Assembly (NCBI GenBank): GCA_029204225.1
Contig: CM055114.1
Span: 10,649,634-10,713,633, forward strand
Length of the DNA stretch: 64,000 bases
Reading direction: 5' to 3'
DNA from: Diphasiastrum complanatum
Taxonomy: Eukaryota > Streptophyta > Lycopodiopsida > Lycopodiales > Lycopodiaceae
A program made the translations under genes and the position numbers. This document shows, in pieces, positions 35,280 through 45,702 of this stretch (position 1 is its first letter; each line of letters starts with the position of its first letter). The notes below the pieces were generated by a model. The model saw only the letters and a list, made by a program, of their open reading frames with translations, searched no databases and was not told the DNA's origin.

Positions 35280-36230
35280 GGTGATGCATGTTCAATTGAA
35301 GGAGTTGGAATTTGTTCCTTGAATCTTGCATCTTCTATGAGTTTATCACTTCCAATGTACTTTATGTTCCTAATCTCACAAAGAATGTGATTAGTGTTGG
35401 AAAGTTATTTGATGATGGTTTTGAAGTGGAATTCAATGTCAATAATTGTTTTATAAAGAAAGGTGATGAAATCCTAGCAAGTGGATCTAGATATGGAGGC
35501 ATTTTCAAGTTAGATGTGCATGAGATTGCAAGTACTTGTGATTTTGCATTGATGACTTGTGTTTCCAAGGAAGAATTATGACATAGGAGGTTGCATGTTT
35601 CCAATTTCAGATCTATGTCTTCAATAGTCAAGGAGATCAAGCTAAGAGTGGCTTGTTCTATGGCAAAATCACATATGGATACATATTTGATGTCTTCTAT
35701 CAAGACAAAACATCCTATGGAGTTGGAACACTTGGATGTTGACCTTTCTTCATCTATAAGCAAGAAAGTTGCCTCTTGTTTTCCTACTCTTATTGATGGT
35801 TTCACGAGTAACCAATGGCTACATCTTGTCTCTTCAAATTTCATGGTGCATGTGTATTTTCCATTATTCAAAGCTTTTTGGAGTTATGGAGCTATTGGAA
35901 GGATTGCACTATATGGAGTCTTGTTAAATTATAAGCCTAAGGTTGTGTACCTTAGTGTTCTTGAAAATTATTACTTTGCATGTGTTTTCTTGGAAGCAAG
36001 GAAGGATGGAGATCCAAGCTTATGGATCATGGTTGGACATTTATCCACCAAGGGGAAGGCTACAAAGCCTTTACACTCTCTATCTCGAAGGTGTTTGAGC
36101 ATGGAGATGTTATTGTTTATGAAGATCTATCTTCAATCTTGGAAGGGGCCGAGAGCACAGTGTCTCTAATTGCATCAAAAGTTCATTCTATGGAGAAAAG
36201 CCAACTTATGATGGGGTGGGTCGAGGTTTG
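35280..36230 (+). pseudogene. B protease-to-integrase remnant (heavily mutated)
   Basis: It starts at the end of protease (CSIEGVG; then YVPNLTKNVISVGKLFDDGFEVEFN at about 35359-35430), then GSRYGGIFKLDVHE, which parallels element E's GSRYGGIYKLDPKE. After a TGA near 35579 the frame 35591-36169 has eroded integrase: MAKSH, LEHLDVDL, FWSYGAI, LLNYKPKVVYLSVLE and LEARKDGDP (compare LETRKKDDP in E). The zinc-binding, D-D-E and RT signatures are absent or unrecognisable. Frame 35980-36231 covers the same stretch as ISKVFEHGDVIVYED, the counterpart of TSKVIDSRDVVFHEE. This is a relic of an E-like pol. Confidence 0.7.
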
Positions 36231-36274
36231 AGGAGGAGTATCCTCAACATCCATATCCAAGGAGATCTTCATCA

Positions 36275-36943
36275 TTGAACAAGGCCACCTTGTTGTTCTT
36301 AATTCATGGAAAAGAAAGGATAAGTGAAGGTGGTATTCATTCTATTCTACTCACCTATGGTTCTCTTTCTTTGATTGATGATATATCTTGCTTAGTTGAG
36401 ATTTGCTTATCTCAAAGATCAAATAAGATCAATCTAGTTTTGAATGAAGTCTTTAGTTTGGAATTGATTCTAGTCATAAGTGACTTGATTATGTTTCCAA
36501 AACATCTAGAAAGCAAGATATTGTATCATCATTTGTATGCTATTAAATTGAGTAAGAGCAAGAATAAGAACAAGCTCAAACATATTGAAAAATATGTTCC
36601 TTCCTTTGATGAGGCATGTTGTAAACTTCTTGTGAGGTTAAGTGAAGCATCCACTGAGGACACTTACACCCTCAAGAAAGTAATTAGCCTCAATAAGATC
36701 AAGTTAGAGTTTGATATCAAGATTAGATCCTTTGTGGATAGAGTTCATAGTGATTGGACTAATGAAGCTAATATGCTTAATCTTGATTATAGCTCATGTT
36801 TTGATCTTTATATCTATGATCTTTGTGATCTGAGGAGGCATGGAAGCCTCAGATTTTTCAGATTCTTATGCAGCCATCTTCATGCATGTGGAGTTCTCAA
36901 ATCCAAGATCAGGATCAAGCATGGAGGAGGCATATCAACATAG
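36275..36943 (+). CDS. Unassigned 222-codon frame inside B
   Basis: An uninterrupted frame from ATG 36275. The product has a hydrophobic, Leu/Ile-rich first half (LEICLSQRSNKINLVLNEV-like, LELILVISDLIMF), a Lys-rich stretch KLSKSKNKNKLKHIEKY at about 90-106, then charged helix-like sequence and a basic tail. I recognise no domain, and it does not resemble the RT or RNase H expected at this position in a copia element. Neighbouring B pol is eroded, yet this frame is open for 669 bases. It may be captured sequence, a diverged element protein or chance in AT-rich DNA. There is no evidence of expression. Confidence 0.3.
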   Translation: MNKATLLFLIHGKERISEGGIHSILLTYGSLSLIDDISCLVEICLSQRSNKINLVLNEVFSLELILVISDLIMFPKHLESKILYHHLYAIKLSKSKNKNKLKHIEKYVPSFDEACCKLLVRLSEASTEDTYTLKKVISLNKIKLEFDIKIRSFVDRVHSDWTNEANMLNLDYSSCFDLYIYDLCDLRRHGSLRFFRFLCSHLHACGVLKSKIRIKHGGGIST

Positions 36944-37131
36944 TAGCATATTGGTGGAAAAATTTTCAAAGGCATTTGGAAAAGATTTCTATCAAAGAGA
37001 TGTTATCGTGGATTTGGTAAGCGTGCTGCTATGATGGATTCTTTGATCATCTTCACTTCAAATGCAAAGCAAAGAATCCACACACGCAAAGGATCTTCAT
37101 CAACATCAGATAGATATATTTTAAGGAGGAG

Positions 37132-37989
37132 TGTCAAGAATTGTAAAACATATCTATCTTATGTATGTTGATTTTGGGGGTTCTATGCATGTAAATTGAT
37201 TGTATATATTCAAGGTGTGTGAATTGAGCACATATCCTTGTAGAATAGGACGAGTTTGGGTTAGGTAGATCAAGTTCCAATGACATGCATAAATTCTAGT
37301 TGGTATAGTATGACATGAAACAATGTTCATAATGTCTAGATTGACATGTATGTAGATTTACACATGGAAATGGTCTAATATGACTTTGTAGAAACTCGAG
37401 CCATCATAAATGCATTGTGTCCTAAGTTTCCATTGTGACATAAATTGCATGCAAATATAGTAATGGACACATGCATGTAGGTTTGTATTTGTCTAGTTGA
37501 GAAATTGACATTTGGAGAAAGTAGGTAGAAGTTAGGTGCAATTTCTACATGCAAGCTGTTAGGTGTCAATATAGTGGTAGTTTACACTTGCATAGGTGTA
37601 GGAAATGCATTGAATGCAAGTAGTACCACAAATTTAGGCTCTCGTATATATGAACATATGGTTCTCATTCATTTCTAATGATGAATCAAGCTTTGGTAAG
37701 GTCATAGTGTCAAAATTGGATCTCATGGTATTTTGCTTGTAATTGTATTCTCTCTCTAACTCGATATTGGTGTCTTCTTCATACATTATTATGCTTGAGA
37801 AATTTTTCTATTTGAGAGAAATTAATGTAGCTTTGATCTGTAGGATTCTAGATTGTGCTCTAGCCTTAGATCTGTTGGTAGATTGTACTATTACTCTACA
37901 GGTGATCTATGTGCTACCATAAAGCATGGTGAAGATCATTCACACTTTTGTTGTGGTTTCCCACATGTGTGAAGTTGCTGGATTTTTCA
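37132..37989 (+). repeat. B 3' LTR
   Basis: About 858 bp from TGTCAAGAATTG, after purine tract AAGGAGGAG, to GATTTTTCA. It parallels 21646-22505. Confidence 0.82.
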
Positions 37990-38202
37990 TTTATTGCCAA
38001 ATATCCAGCTCTCAAGGATCAAGGTAGCTATCAATTACAAGGGAAGGTCAAGGATGTTTTGAGACTCAATGAACGGTGAATTGTAATGTTCGACCGACAA
38101 CTAGAGCTACTTAAGAAATATCTTAATGCTCTTGCCAACATACAAGTTGATCCTACAAAACATTTATTGCCACGATGTTGCTGATGGAGACGAGGGAAGG
38201 CA
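37990..38202 (+). pseudogene. Probable continuation of the coiled-coil frame split by B
   Basis: Directly after B the frame reads FIAKYPALKDQGSYQLQGKV and, after a stop, a helix-like FDRQLELLKKYLNALANIQV. Joining 21645 to 37990 keeps a plausible reading direction, so this is best seen as the right half of the sequence that B interrupted. Family unknown. Confidence 0.35.

Positions 38203-38270
<68 letters not shown>
38203..38270. repeat. (AG)n microsatellite
   Basis: About 68 bases of AG repeats with a single C interruption at 38225. Arg-Glu frames across it are repeat artefacts. Confidence 0.95.
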
Positions 38271-38274
<4 letters not shown>

Positions 38275-39367
38275 TGGAGTGCGGAACGAACTGCTCTCCC
38301 GCCTATGGGATGCTACAAGCAAGAACAGTCTAAAAGATTGTAAATGCAGATATAGAATCACAGCATCTGCGTTCTCACTGACAGGACTAGAAAAATAGTT
38401 CATACTGAGACAAACATGAGTACAGTCCACCGAAGAGATTAGATGAGGTGTGGAATTACTATAAATTAGTTTCAATATGAAGTTTTGTGCAGAATTTTAC
38501 ATGATAGTGTAGTATGATAATGTTGGTCCCTCATGTGTCAAAGACAGCTGTCATCTGACTAGATTCTAAGGAGTCGTAGACGTTTGTGATCTGATCAGAG
38601 TGACTAAATGAGCGTGAACTAACAATAGGAAAGTGTAATCAAATCACAACACAGATCTCTACTTTAGACATAGATAAAAAGAATGTGTGTATATTACACA
38701 GAAATTTCGAACAACACTGATTGTTACAGCCAAAATGCATGTGTAACTTGGATAAGAGCCAAGTCAAAGAGCTTAGTTGATGATCCAAAAATCTTCATTT
38801 TGGTGAAAGCACTGGTGCTAGATTCATTTTGAAGGAGGACGACCTTTTCTAATAGTTTACTTGTAATGTTGAGGTTCAGATTAGTGTGAAAAGTTCAGAT
38901 GTACTTCTCACACGTGTGAGAGGCTGTTGGAGTTGTACTTTCACCAAAACTTTGTGTTTTTTCAATATTTGAGCTTCAAACAAGTTGTGTAGAGTGAAAC
39001 TAGTGATGTGCTTATGAAAAACCATTGTTTCCTTTATAGATTTGATGAGTAAATGGTGTTAAAAGCTTATTAAACCTACAAATCCATGAGAGAGAGTTTG
39101 AGGCTTATGTTTTCTAGTCCAAGAGTGAAACTAAAACCATTCTAAACACCATTGGAAGGCATTGGCACTTCCAAGAGTCAAATCCAAGCTCCTAAGTGAA
39201 TAGATTGTGTAGAATACATTTTCCCAAATCTTTTTGAGTTCAAGATCATTATAGATCTTGCTTCTTGGGTCTAGTGAGATTCAAGAGAGTAGCATTTTAG
39301 CTAAATTCTTAGAAAGGAAGAATGGAGCCTTTGAATAGTACATTTGTTGTACTTGTTACTAGATAGA
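38271..39367. other. Region left of the D gag; D's 5' LTR not found
   Basis: The last few hundred bases, which include GAGATTCAAGAGAGTAGC near 39278, resemble the copia leader upstream of gag in A. A perfect palindrome TCTCACACGTGTGAGA lies at 38906-38921. No sequence like D's 3' LTR (47518 onward) and no TGGTATCAGAGC site is visible, so D's left end appears deleted. Confidence 0.4.
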
Positions 39368-40605
39368 ATGGGTTCAATTGGAGCCTATCTTCTTGAGGCT
39401 AGTGAAAGACTAAATTCTAATAATTATTCAACTTGGAAAGTAAGAATGGAGTCACTACTTGTGCTCCAAGATATGTTTGATCTTGTCATAGGAGAGAAAG
39501 AAGAACCTCAAGGAGGGCAAGATCAAGTGAGGTACAAAAAGAGAGCTAGACTAGCATTACATTGCTTGAAAATGAATGTTAGTAATGAGCCTCTAAAGGA
39601 AGTGGCATCTTGTACCTCGGCCAAGGAGGCATGGAACTACCTTAAAAGGATTTATGAATCCAAAAATACCTCTAGAGTGCTTATGATTAGAAACAAAGTT
39701 CTTCAAAGCATTAGAGGGAGTGATGAGAGTGCTCAAGAGTATGTCTTGAGAATAAAATCTCTCAACAAAGAACTTTCCATCACTAGTGAGGGTATTCATG
39801 ATGATGAACTTGTTCAAATCATTTTGAATGGTCTTGGAGATGAGTTCTCCAATCTTGTACAAAGCTTTGCTATTCAAGATGCACTACCTTCCATTGACAA
39901 GCTCCATAGTGTGCTTGTGGCCGAGGAGAGTAGGATCCTTCATGTCAAGCAAAGGATTGGATCCTTGAAGTTGCATGATGGTGATGATAAGGCCAACTTC
40001 TCAAGCAAGGGAAAGGCAAAGTCAAAGAAGAAGATCCAACACAAGGAGACCAAGAATGATGATCAACCATCAAGCTCCAAAGGTGGAAAGAAGAACAAAG
40101 CCAAACTCAAGTGCTTCTTTTGTGGAAAAAAGGGGCACTTTGCATCTGAGTGTTTCAAGAAGAAGAATGCACAAGGAGAGAGCAAACAAGACAACCTCAC
40201 TCTTGAGGAAGATGAGGATGAAGTGGATTCATCCTTGATGGCTTCTACATCAACATCAAAGAGCTACTCCAATGACACATGGTGGATTGATAGTGGGGCT
40301 AGTTCCCACATGACATTCCAGAAGGATTTTTTCTCAACTCTTGTACCTTTTGTAGGTTGTAAAAAGTCTATTCTAATAGCAAGTGATCAAGAATGTAGAA
40401 TAGATGGAACTATTCCCTTAAGTCTTGGATCCTCTAAAAGAGTAGATCTTGATAATGTACTCTATGTTCCTATACTCACTAAGAATTGGCTAAGTGTAGG
40501 ACAATTGATGGATGATGGCCTAGATGTCCATTTTAAGCAAGATGTTTGCTCCATAATGATGAATAATACTTGCATTGTAAAGGGATTCAAGCAAGGAAGG
40601 TTTTT
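39368..40605 (+). pseudogene. D gag-protease, cut by element E
   Basis: An open frame from MGSIGAYLLEASERLNSNNY. The gag helical domain is followed by zinc knuckle CFFCGKKGHFASEC (about 40110), protease WWIDSGASSHM (about 40282) and VLYVPILTKNWLSVGQLMDDG. It is interrupted after KGFKQGRFF by the LTR of E at 40606. The frame continues a further 39 codons into E, giving a chimeric tail that is not part of D. D resumes at 45703 with the pre-integrase segment, confirming a single split element. The gag itself carries no stop. Confidence 0.85.
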
Positions 40606-41218
40606 TGTCAAAATATTGAAAAATCTATCTAATACTGTGAGTAGGGGTCCTAAAGATGCCAAAGATGAATTAAGCTCTTTTGGCTTAGTAAAGACCCATC
40701 TTAGAATAAAATATTCAAGGTAGGTAGAAGTAGAAACTTGAGCTATCATAGGAATTGCCATTTGTAATTTACATGCCACATATAATGCATGAAAAGACTA
40801 GGTGGCACAATTAGACATAGCGAGGTGGCTTGAATAAGTCTAGATAGCTTGAGAGGTGGATTCACAACTCCAATTCAACTCAAAGTAGGAGGAGAGTCCA
40901 TGGATCTATATATATGTGATGTACTCTCATTGAGAAAATGATGAAATTTGTGTGAATTGCAAATTTGGAGACAAGCTCTTTGTGCCCTCTCTCTCTACAC
41001 AAGTTTTGTACTTCTTGTTTTCTCTCTCTAGTCGAGTTGATGCATTTATTATGCTTAGTCTTATATTTTGTTGACAGATAATGCTTGTAACACAATAATA
41101 TTTCTTGTATGATCAGCTTTCCCATTGACAACCAATGCTAGTCTGATCTTTATGGTATTATTGGGCTTAGGAGATCAAAAGTACATGTGTAGGGCGTCCC
41201 ACACGTGTGAATTCAGCA
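40606..41218 (+). repeat. E 5' LTR
   Basis: 613 bp, TGTCAAAATATTG...GAATTCAGCA, then the PBS. It carries CCCACACGTGTGAATT at about 41198, which is CCCACATGTGTGAATT in the 3' copy. Confidence 0.88.
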
Positions 41219-41436
41219 TGGTATCAGAGCCTACCTAAGTTTTACAAGCAAATCTAATCAAAAAATTTGCAGATTTGATCAGATTTCAAGCTAGGAATTG
41301 TCTAGATTCTACTTTATAGCTAGTTTGCAGTTTTTTGGTGATTTAGAGCTTCAAACCACTTTTAATGGTCCAGATCAGGTATTGTATGGAATTTCAGGTG
41401 CTGGCACATGTGAAATCTTGATTTCCATCATTCTTT

Positions 41437-44400
41437 ATGACTTCAATGCGTGTCTTTCTATTAGAAGCAAGTGAAAGATTGTCAACCTCCAATTACTCAA
41501 TTTGGAAGGTTAGAATGGAATCTGTCTTAATACTACAAGATGTGATGGATATTGTACTTGGCATTGAAGAAGAACCACAAATTCCTCAAGAAATTCCAAA
41601 GTACAAAAAGAGAGCTAGGATGGCTCTGCATTATATTAAGATGAATGTCTCAAATGACATCTTAAGAGAAATTGGTGCTTGTACTAATGGCAAAGATGCT
41701 TGGGATACTCTCAACTCCATATATGAGGCAAAGAATACCTCTAGACTTCTAACGCTAAGAAACCAAATTTTTCAAAGTGTACAGAGAAGTGATGAATGTG
41801 CTTCAGCTTATGTAACGAGAGTTAAAGACCTCCATAGAGAATTGTCATGCATAGGAGACTCCATCAACCAAAATGAACTTGTTCAAGTCATACTTAATGG
41901 GTTAAAGGAGGAATATGACTACCTTGTTCAGAGTTATGCCATTAAGGAGGAGCTACCAAGTTTGGAAGCACTCCAAAGTGTGCTCATTTCTAAAGAATCA
42001 AGACAAGAGTATAAACTCTTGAAAATGGAGAGACTGTCTCTCAACATTGATGGTAAAGCTCTCTTTACCAAAGACAAGCACAAGACAAGAAGTAATAATC
42101 AACACCAATCCTCTTCAAGCAAAAACAATCTTATTTCCAGGGAGAAAGGAGAAGAGGATGAGTCCTCTCAAGCTTCCACATCCAAGAAGAAGAAGAAAAA
42201 TATCAAGTGTTTCTTTTGTGGCAATAAGGGGCATTATGCCACCAATTGCTTCAAGAAGAAGAGTCAATTCAAGCAAGCCAACATTTCTAATGAAGAGAAG
42301 GAAGATGCTCATGCAAGTGATGGAGAGGGATCTCTTATGGTCTCAAGTTTTTCTTCATCACCTTTCAAGAAGGATGGTTCGTGGTATATTGACAGTGGAG
42401 CTTCCTCACATATGTGTAGCTCCAAGCATTCTTTTTCATCTATGTCACCTTATGAAGGAGCCAAGAAGTCCACCTACACAGCAAATGATCATGAGTGTGC
42501 TATTGAAGGCATAGAGACCATTCCCTTAAAGCTTTCTTCATCAAAAGTTCTTTCTCTGTCTAAAGTACTTTTTGTTCCTAAGTTAACAAAAAATCTTATA
42601 AGTGTTGGGCAATTGTTTGATAGTGGACTAGATGTGAATTTCAATGTTGATACATGTACAATAAAAAAGCATGATGAGATCCTTGCATTTGGGTCTAGAT
42701 ATGGTGGAATCTACAAGCTTGATCCCAAAGAGTATGCTAACTCTTGTGATGGTGCTTTTGCTTCTCATATTTCTTTGGAGGAACTTTGGAATAGAAGGTT
42801 GGGACATCCTAATATAATTCTATGGTGTCCATGGTCAAGAAAGCCAAAGCTATTGGCCTGCCTAATCTTATCTCCAAGAATTTCAAGCCATGTGAGGCTT
42901 GTGCCATATCTAAGTCTCATAAGATGCCTTTTTAAAAGTCATCTATCAAGACTACACATCCATTGGAGCTCATACACTCGGATGTGCACTTCTCATCTTC
43001 AAAGAGCAAGGGTGGTGCTACTTGCTTTGTAACTTTCATTGATGATTTCACTAGATTTACTTGGGTAGATCTTCTAGCTTCAAAGTCTATGGTGTTTGAC
43101 TATTTCCTAAAGTTCAAAGCTCTAGTTGAAAAGCAATTTTCATACAAAATCAAGATTCTTAGAAGTGATGGAGGTGGTGAGTACACTTCCAATAAATTTC
43201 ATGATTATTGTGAGCTTGAAGGCATTAAAAGGGAGTTTCTTGTGCATATAAACCATCTCAAAATGGGGTGGCTGAAAGAAAGAACAAAACATTGTGTGAA
43301 TGTGCCAAAACAATTAGAATTGAGGCATTCTTGCCAAAAGACTTTTGGTGAGGCCATCAATTGTTCAAACTATCTTTGCAATCGACTCCATGTTGCACTT
43401 GAAGTAAAGTCACCATATGAAGCACTTTATTTGAAGAAACCTAAGGTTGATCATCTTAGAGTATTTGGATGCATATGCTTTGTCCATATTCCCTTGGAAA
43501 CGAGAAAGAAGGATGATCCTTGTGCAAGCAAAGGAGTAATGGTTGGATATTCATCCAACAAGAAAGCCTATCAAATCTACATGCTCTCTACTTCTAAAGT
43601 AATTGATAGTAGAGATGTAGTTTTTCATGAAGAAGAAAAGTCCAATGTTGGAGGGGCCGAGATCAAGCAACCTCAAAATCTATCACCTTTTGTTATTGAA
43701 GACAATCAACATATGGAGGAGTTGAGATTTGAAGATGGAACTCCTCGGATTTTCACTCCTAGAAGATCCATGAGGGAGAGATCCGAGCCCAAGAGGCTCA
43801 CTTATGATGACAAAGGAAAACAAGTGGATCTTGATTCCACTTATGCTTATTTTGTTTCTCATGAGGAGCCAAAGATGTTCAAGAAGCCCTCAATAACAAG
43901 GAGTGGTATGAGGCCATGAAGATTGAATATGATGCCTTGATCACCAACCACACATGGGAGCTAGTGAATCCACCACCTAACATGCATATCATTGGATGCA
44001 AGTGGGTGTTCAAGATCAAGTACAATCATGATGGCTCCATCAACAATTACAAGGCAAGATTATGTGCTAGAGGCTTTGCACAAATACATGGCCTTGACTA
44101 TGAAGAAACCTTTGCTCCTGTAGCAAAGATGGTGACAATAAGAATCATAATCTCTCTTGCCTTATTTTTTAAGTGGAAACTGTTTCAACTTGATGTCTCC
44201 AACGCTTTTTTGAATGGCTATCTTGAGGAGGAGATATACATGGAACAGCCTCAAGGATTTATCAAGGATAAATATAAGGTGTGTTTGCTATTTAGAAGTC
44301 TTTATGGCTTAAAGCAAGCACCTAGATCATGGTATTCAAGACTCAACAACTTTCTACTTTCATTAGGATTTGTGCTTAGTGACTATGATCCTTTTATGTA

Positions 44401-45072
44401 CTTAATAGGAGTCTTATAGGCTCTTTAATTTGGCTTACTATCACTAGACCCGATTTGAGCTATTGTGTGCACAAATTGAGTCAATTTATGCAAGATCCCA
44501 AGATCCAACATTGGAAGATGGCCAAGAGAGTTCTAAGATATGTATCTTCTACTCGAGATTATGGTTTATTGTACAAGAATGAAGATCTAACCATTGTTGG
44601 CTATTCAGATTCCGATTTTGCAAGTGATATAATGGATCGAAAGTCCATTAATGCATATACTATCTTTCTTGGAGGCAATCTTGTGTCTTGGCTTTCAAAG
44701 AAGCAGGATACCATATCTCTATCATCTTGTGAGGCCGAGTACAAAGCACTCACTACAACAACTAAAGAGGTGCTTTGGATCAAGAGGTTAATCATGGAGC
44801 TACATTGCATCAAAGAGGATGATCTTCCCTTGATCAAATGTGACAACATATCGGCACAAGCTCTTGCAAACAATTCTATTTTTCATGCAAGAAGCAAGCA
44901 TATAGAAGTGGCACACCATTTTGTAAGGAAAAAGCTCATTGGAGGTGAAATCAACTTAGAACATGTCGACACATCTTCTGATCTTCTCACAAAGCCACTT
45001 TGCAAAAGTGCCTTCTCAAAGCATAGATCTAATCTTGGTCTTATCTCAAGATCAATGCTTGATCCACATTAG
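41437..45072 (+). pseudogene. E gag-pol, frameshifted and missing the RT catalytic segment
   Basis: Gag starts MTSMRVFLLEASERLSTSNY. Zinc knuckle CFFCGNKGHYATNC is near 42208, protease WYIDSGASSHM near 42382, GSRYGGIYKLDPKE near 42697 and WNRRLGHPN near 42787. Frameshifts near 42820 and 42960 lead into integrase FIDDFTRFTWVDLL and LRSDGGGEYTSNKF (43156), with another near 43240 that damages the third catalytic region, and one near 43917. RT runs WVFKIKYNHDGSINNYKAR, NAFLNGYLEEEIYM and LYGLKQAPRSWYSRL to DYDPFMY (44400). It then jumps to LIGSLIWLTITRPDLSY, so about 115 residues including YVDD are deleted. RNase H (SDSDFASDIMDRKS, SSCEAEYKAL, KCDNISAQAL) runs to 45072. Confidence 0.87.
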
Positions 45073-45090
45073 ATACTTTTTTAGGAGGAG

Positions 45091-45702
45091 TGTCAAAATA
45101 TTGAAAAATCTATCTAATACTGTGAGTAGGGGTCCTAAAGATGCAAAGATGAATTAAGCTCTTTTGGCTTAGTAAAGACCCATCTTAGAATAAAATATTC
45201 AAGGTAGGTATAAGTAGAAACTCGAGCTACCATAGGAATTGCCATTTGTACTTTACATGCCACATTTAATGCATGAAAAGACTAGGTGGCACAATTAGAC
45301 ATAGTCAGGTGGCTTGAATAAGTCTAGATAGCTTGAGAGGTGGATTCACTACTCCAATTCAACTCAAAGTAGGAGGAGAGTCCATGGATCTATATATATG
45401 TGATGTACTCTCATTGAGAAAATGATGTAATTTGTGTAAATTGCAAATTTGGAGACAAGCTCTTTGTGCCCTCTCTCTCTACACGAGTTTTGTACTTTCT
45501 ATTTTCTCTCTCTAGTCGAGTTGAGGCATTTATTATGCTTAGTATTATGTTTTGTTGACAGATCTTGCTTGTAACACAATAATATTTCTTGTATGATCAG
45601 CTTTCCCATTGACAACCAACGCTAGTCTGATCTTTATGGTATTATTGGGCTTAGGAGATCAAAAGTACATGTGTAGGGCATCCCACATGTGTGAATTTAG
45701 CT
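45091..45702 (+). repeat. E 3' LTR
   Basis: It starts TGTCAAAATATTG after the purine tract and matches the 5' LTR with scattered single-base differences. The end at GAATTTAGC is approximate. Confidence 0.82.

Larger units (their letters stand above)
21646..37989 (+). mobile_element. B: decayed Ty1/copia element hosting A and C
   Basis: The LTRs are 21646-22505 (starts TGTGAAGAATTG) and 37132-37989 (starts TGTCAAGAATTG). They are similar over about 860 bp with scattered substitutions. A PBS TGGTATCAGAGCCA follows the left LTR, and a purine tract AAGGAGGAG precedes the right one. Flanking target duplications are weak (TTTTT and TTTAT). Everything from 22520 to 34601 is elements A and C. B's own interior (34602-37131) lacks gag and any recognisable RT. 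It holds a mutated protease-to-integrase remnant and an unassigned 222-codon frame. B is the oldest layer of this stack. Confidence 0.78.
40606..45702 (+). mobile_element. E: Ty1/copia element inserted in D, RT-deleted
   Basis: The LTRs are 40606-41218 and 45091 to about 45702. PBS TGGTATCAGAGCC is at 41219 and the purine tract TTAGGAGGAG at 45081-45090. Its coding region (41437-45072) has frameshifts and lacks the catalytic part of RT. D's reading resumes directly at TAGATGCTAAT, the counterpart of TTGGATGCTAATG in C. I could not identify a clean 5-bp target duplication, because the last LTR bases differ between the copies. Confidence 0.85.

Noticed and set aside
35362-35871. 169-codon minus-strand frame in B
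   Set aside because: It is the shadow of the mutated sense pol relic, which shows copia motifs on the + strand.
40606-40722. D gag-protease C-terminal 39 codons as a real domain
   Set aside because: They are translated from the E LTR; the same peptide start appears at the other E LTR.
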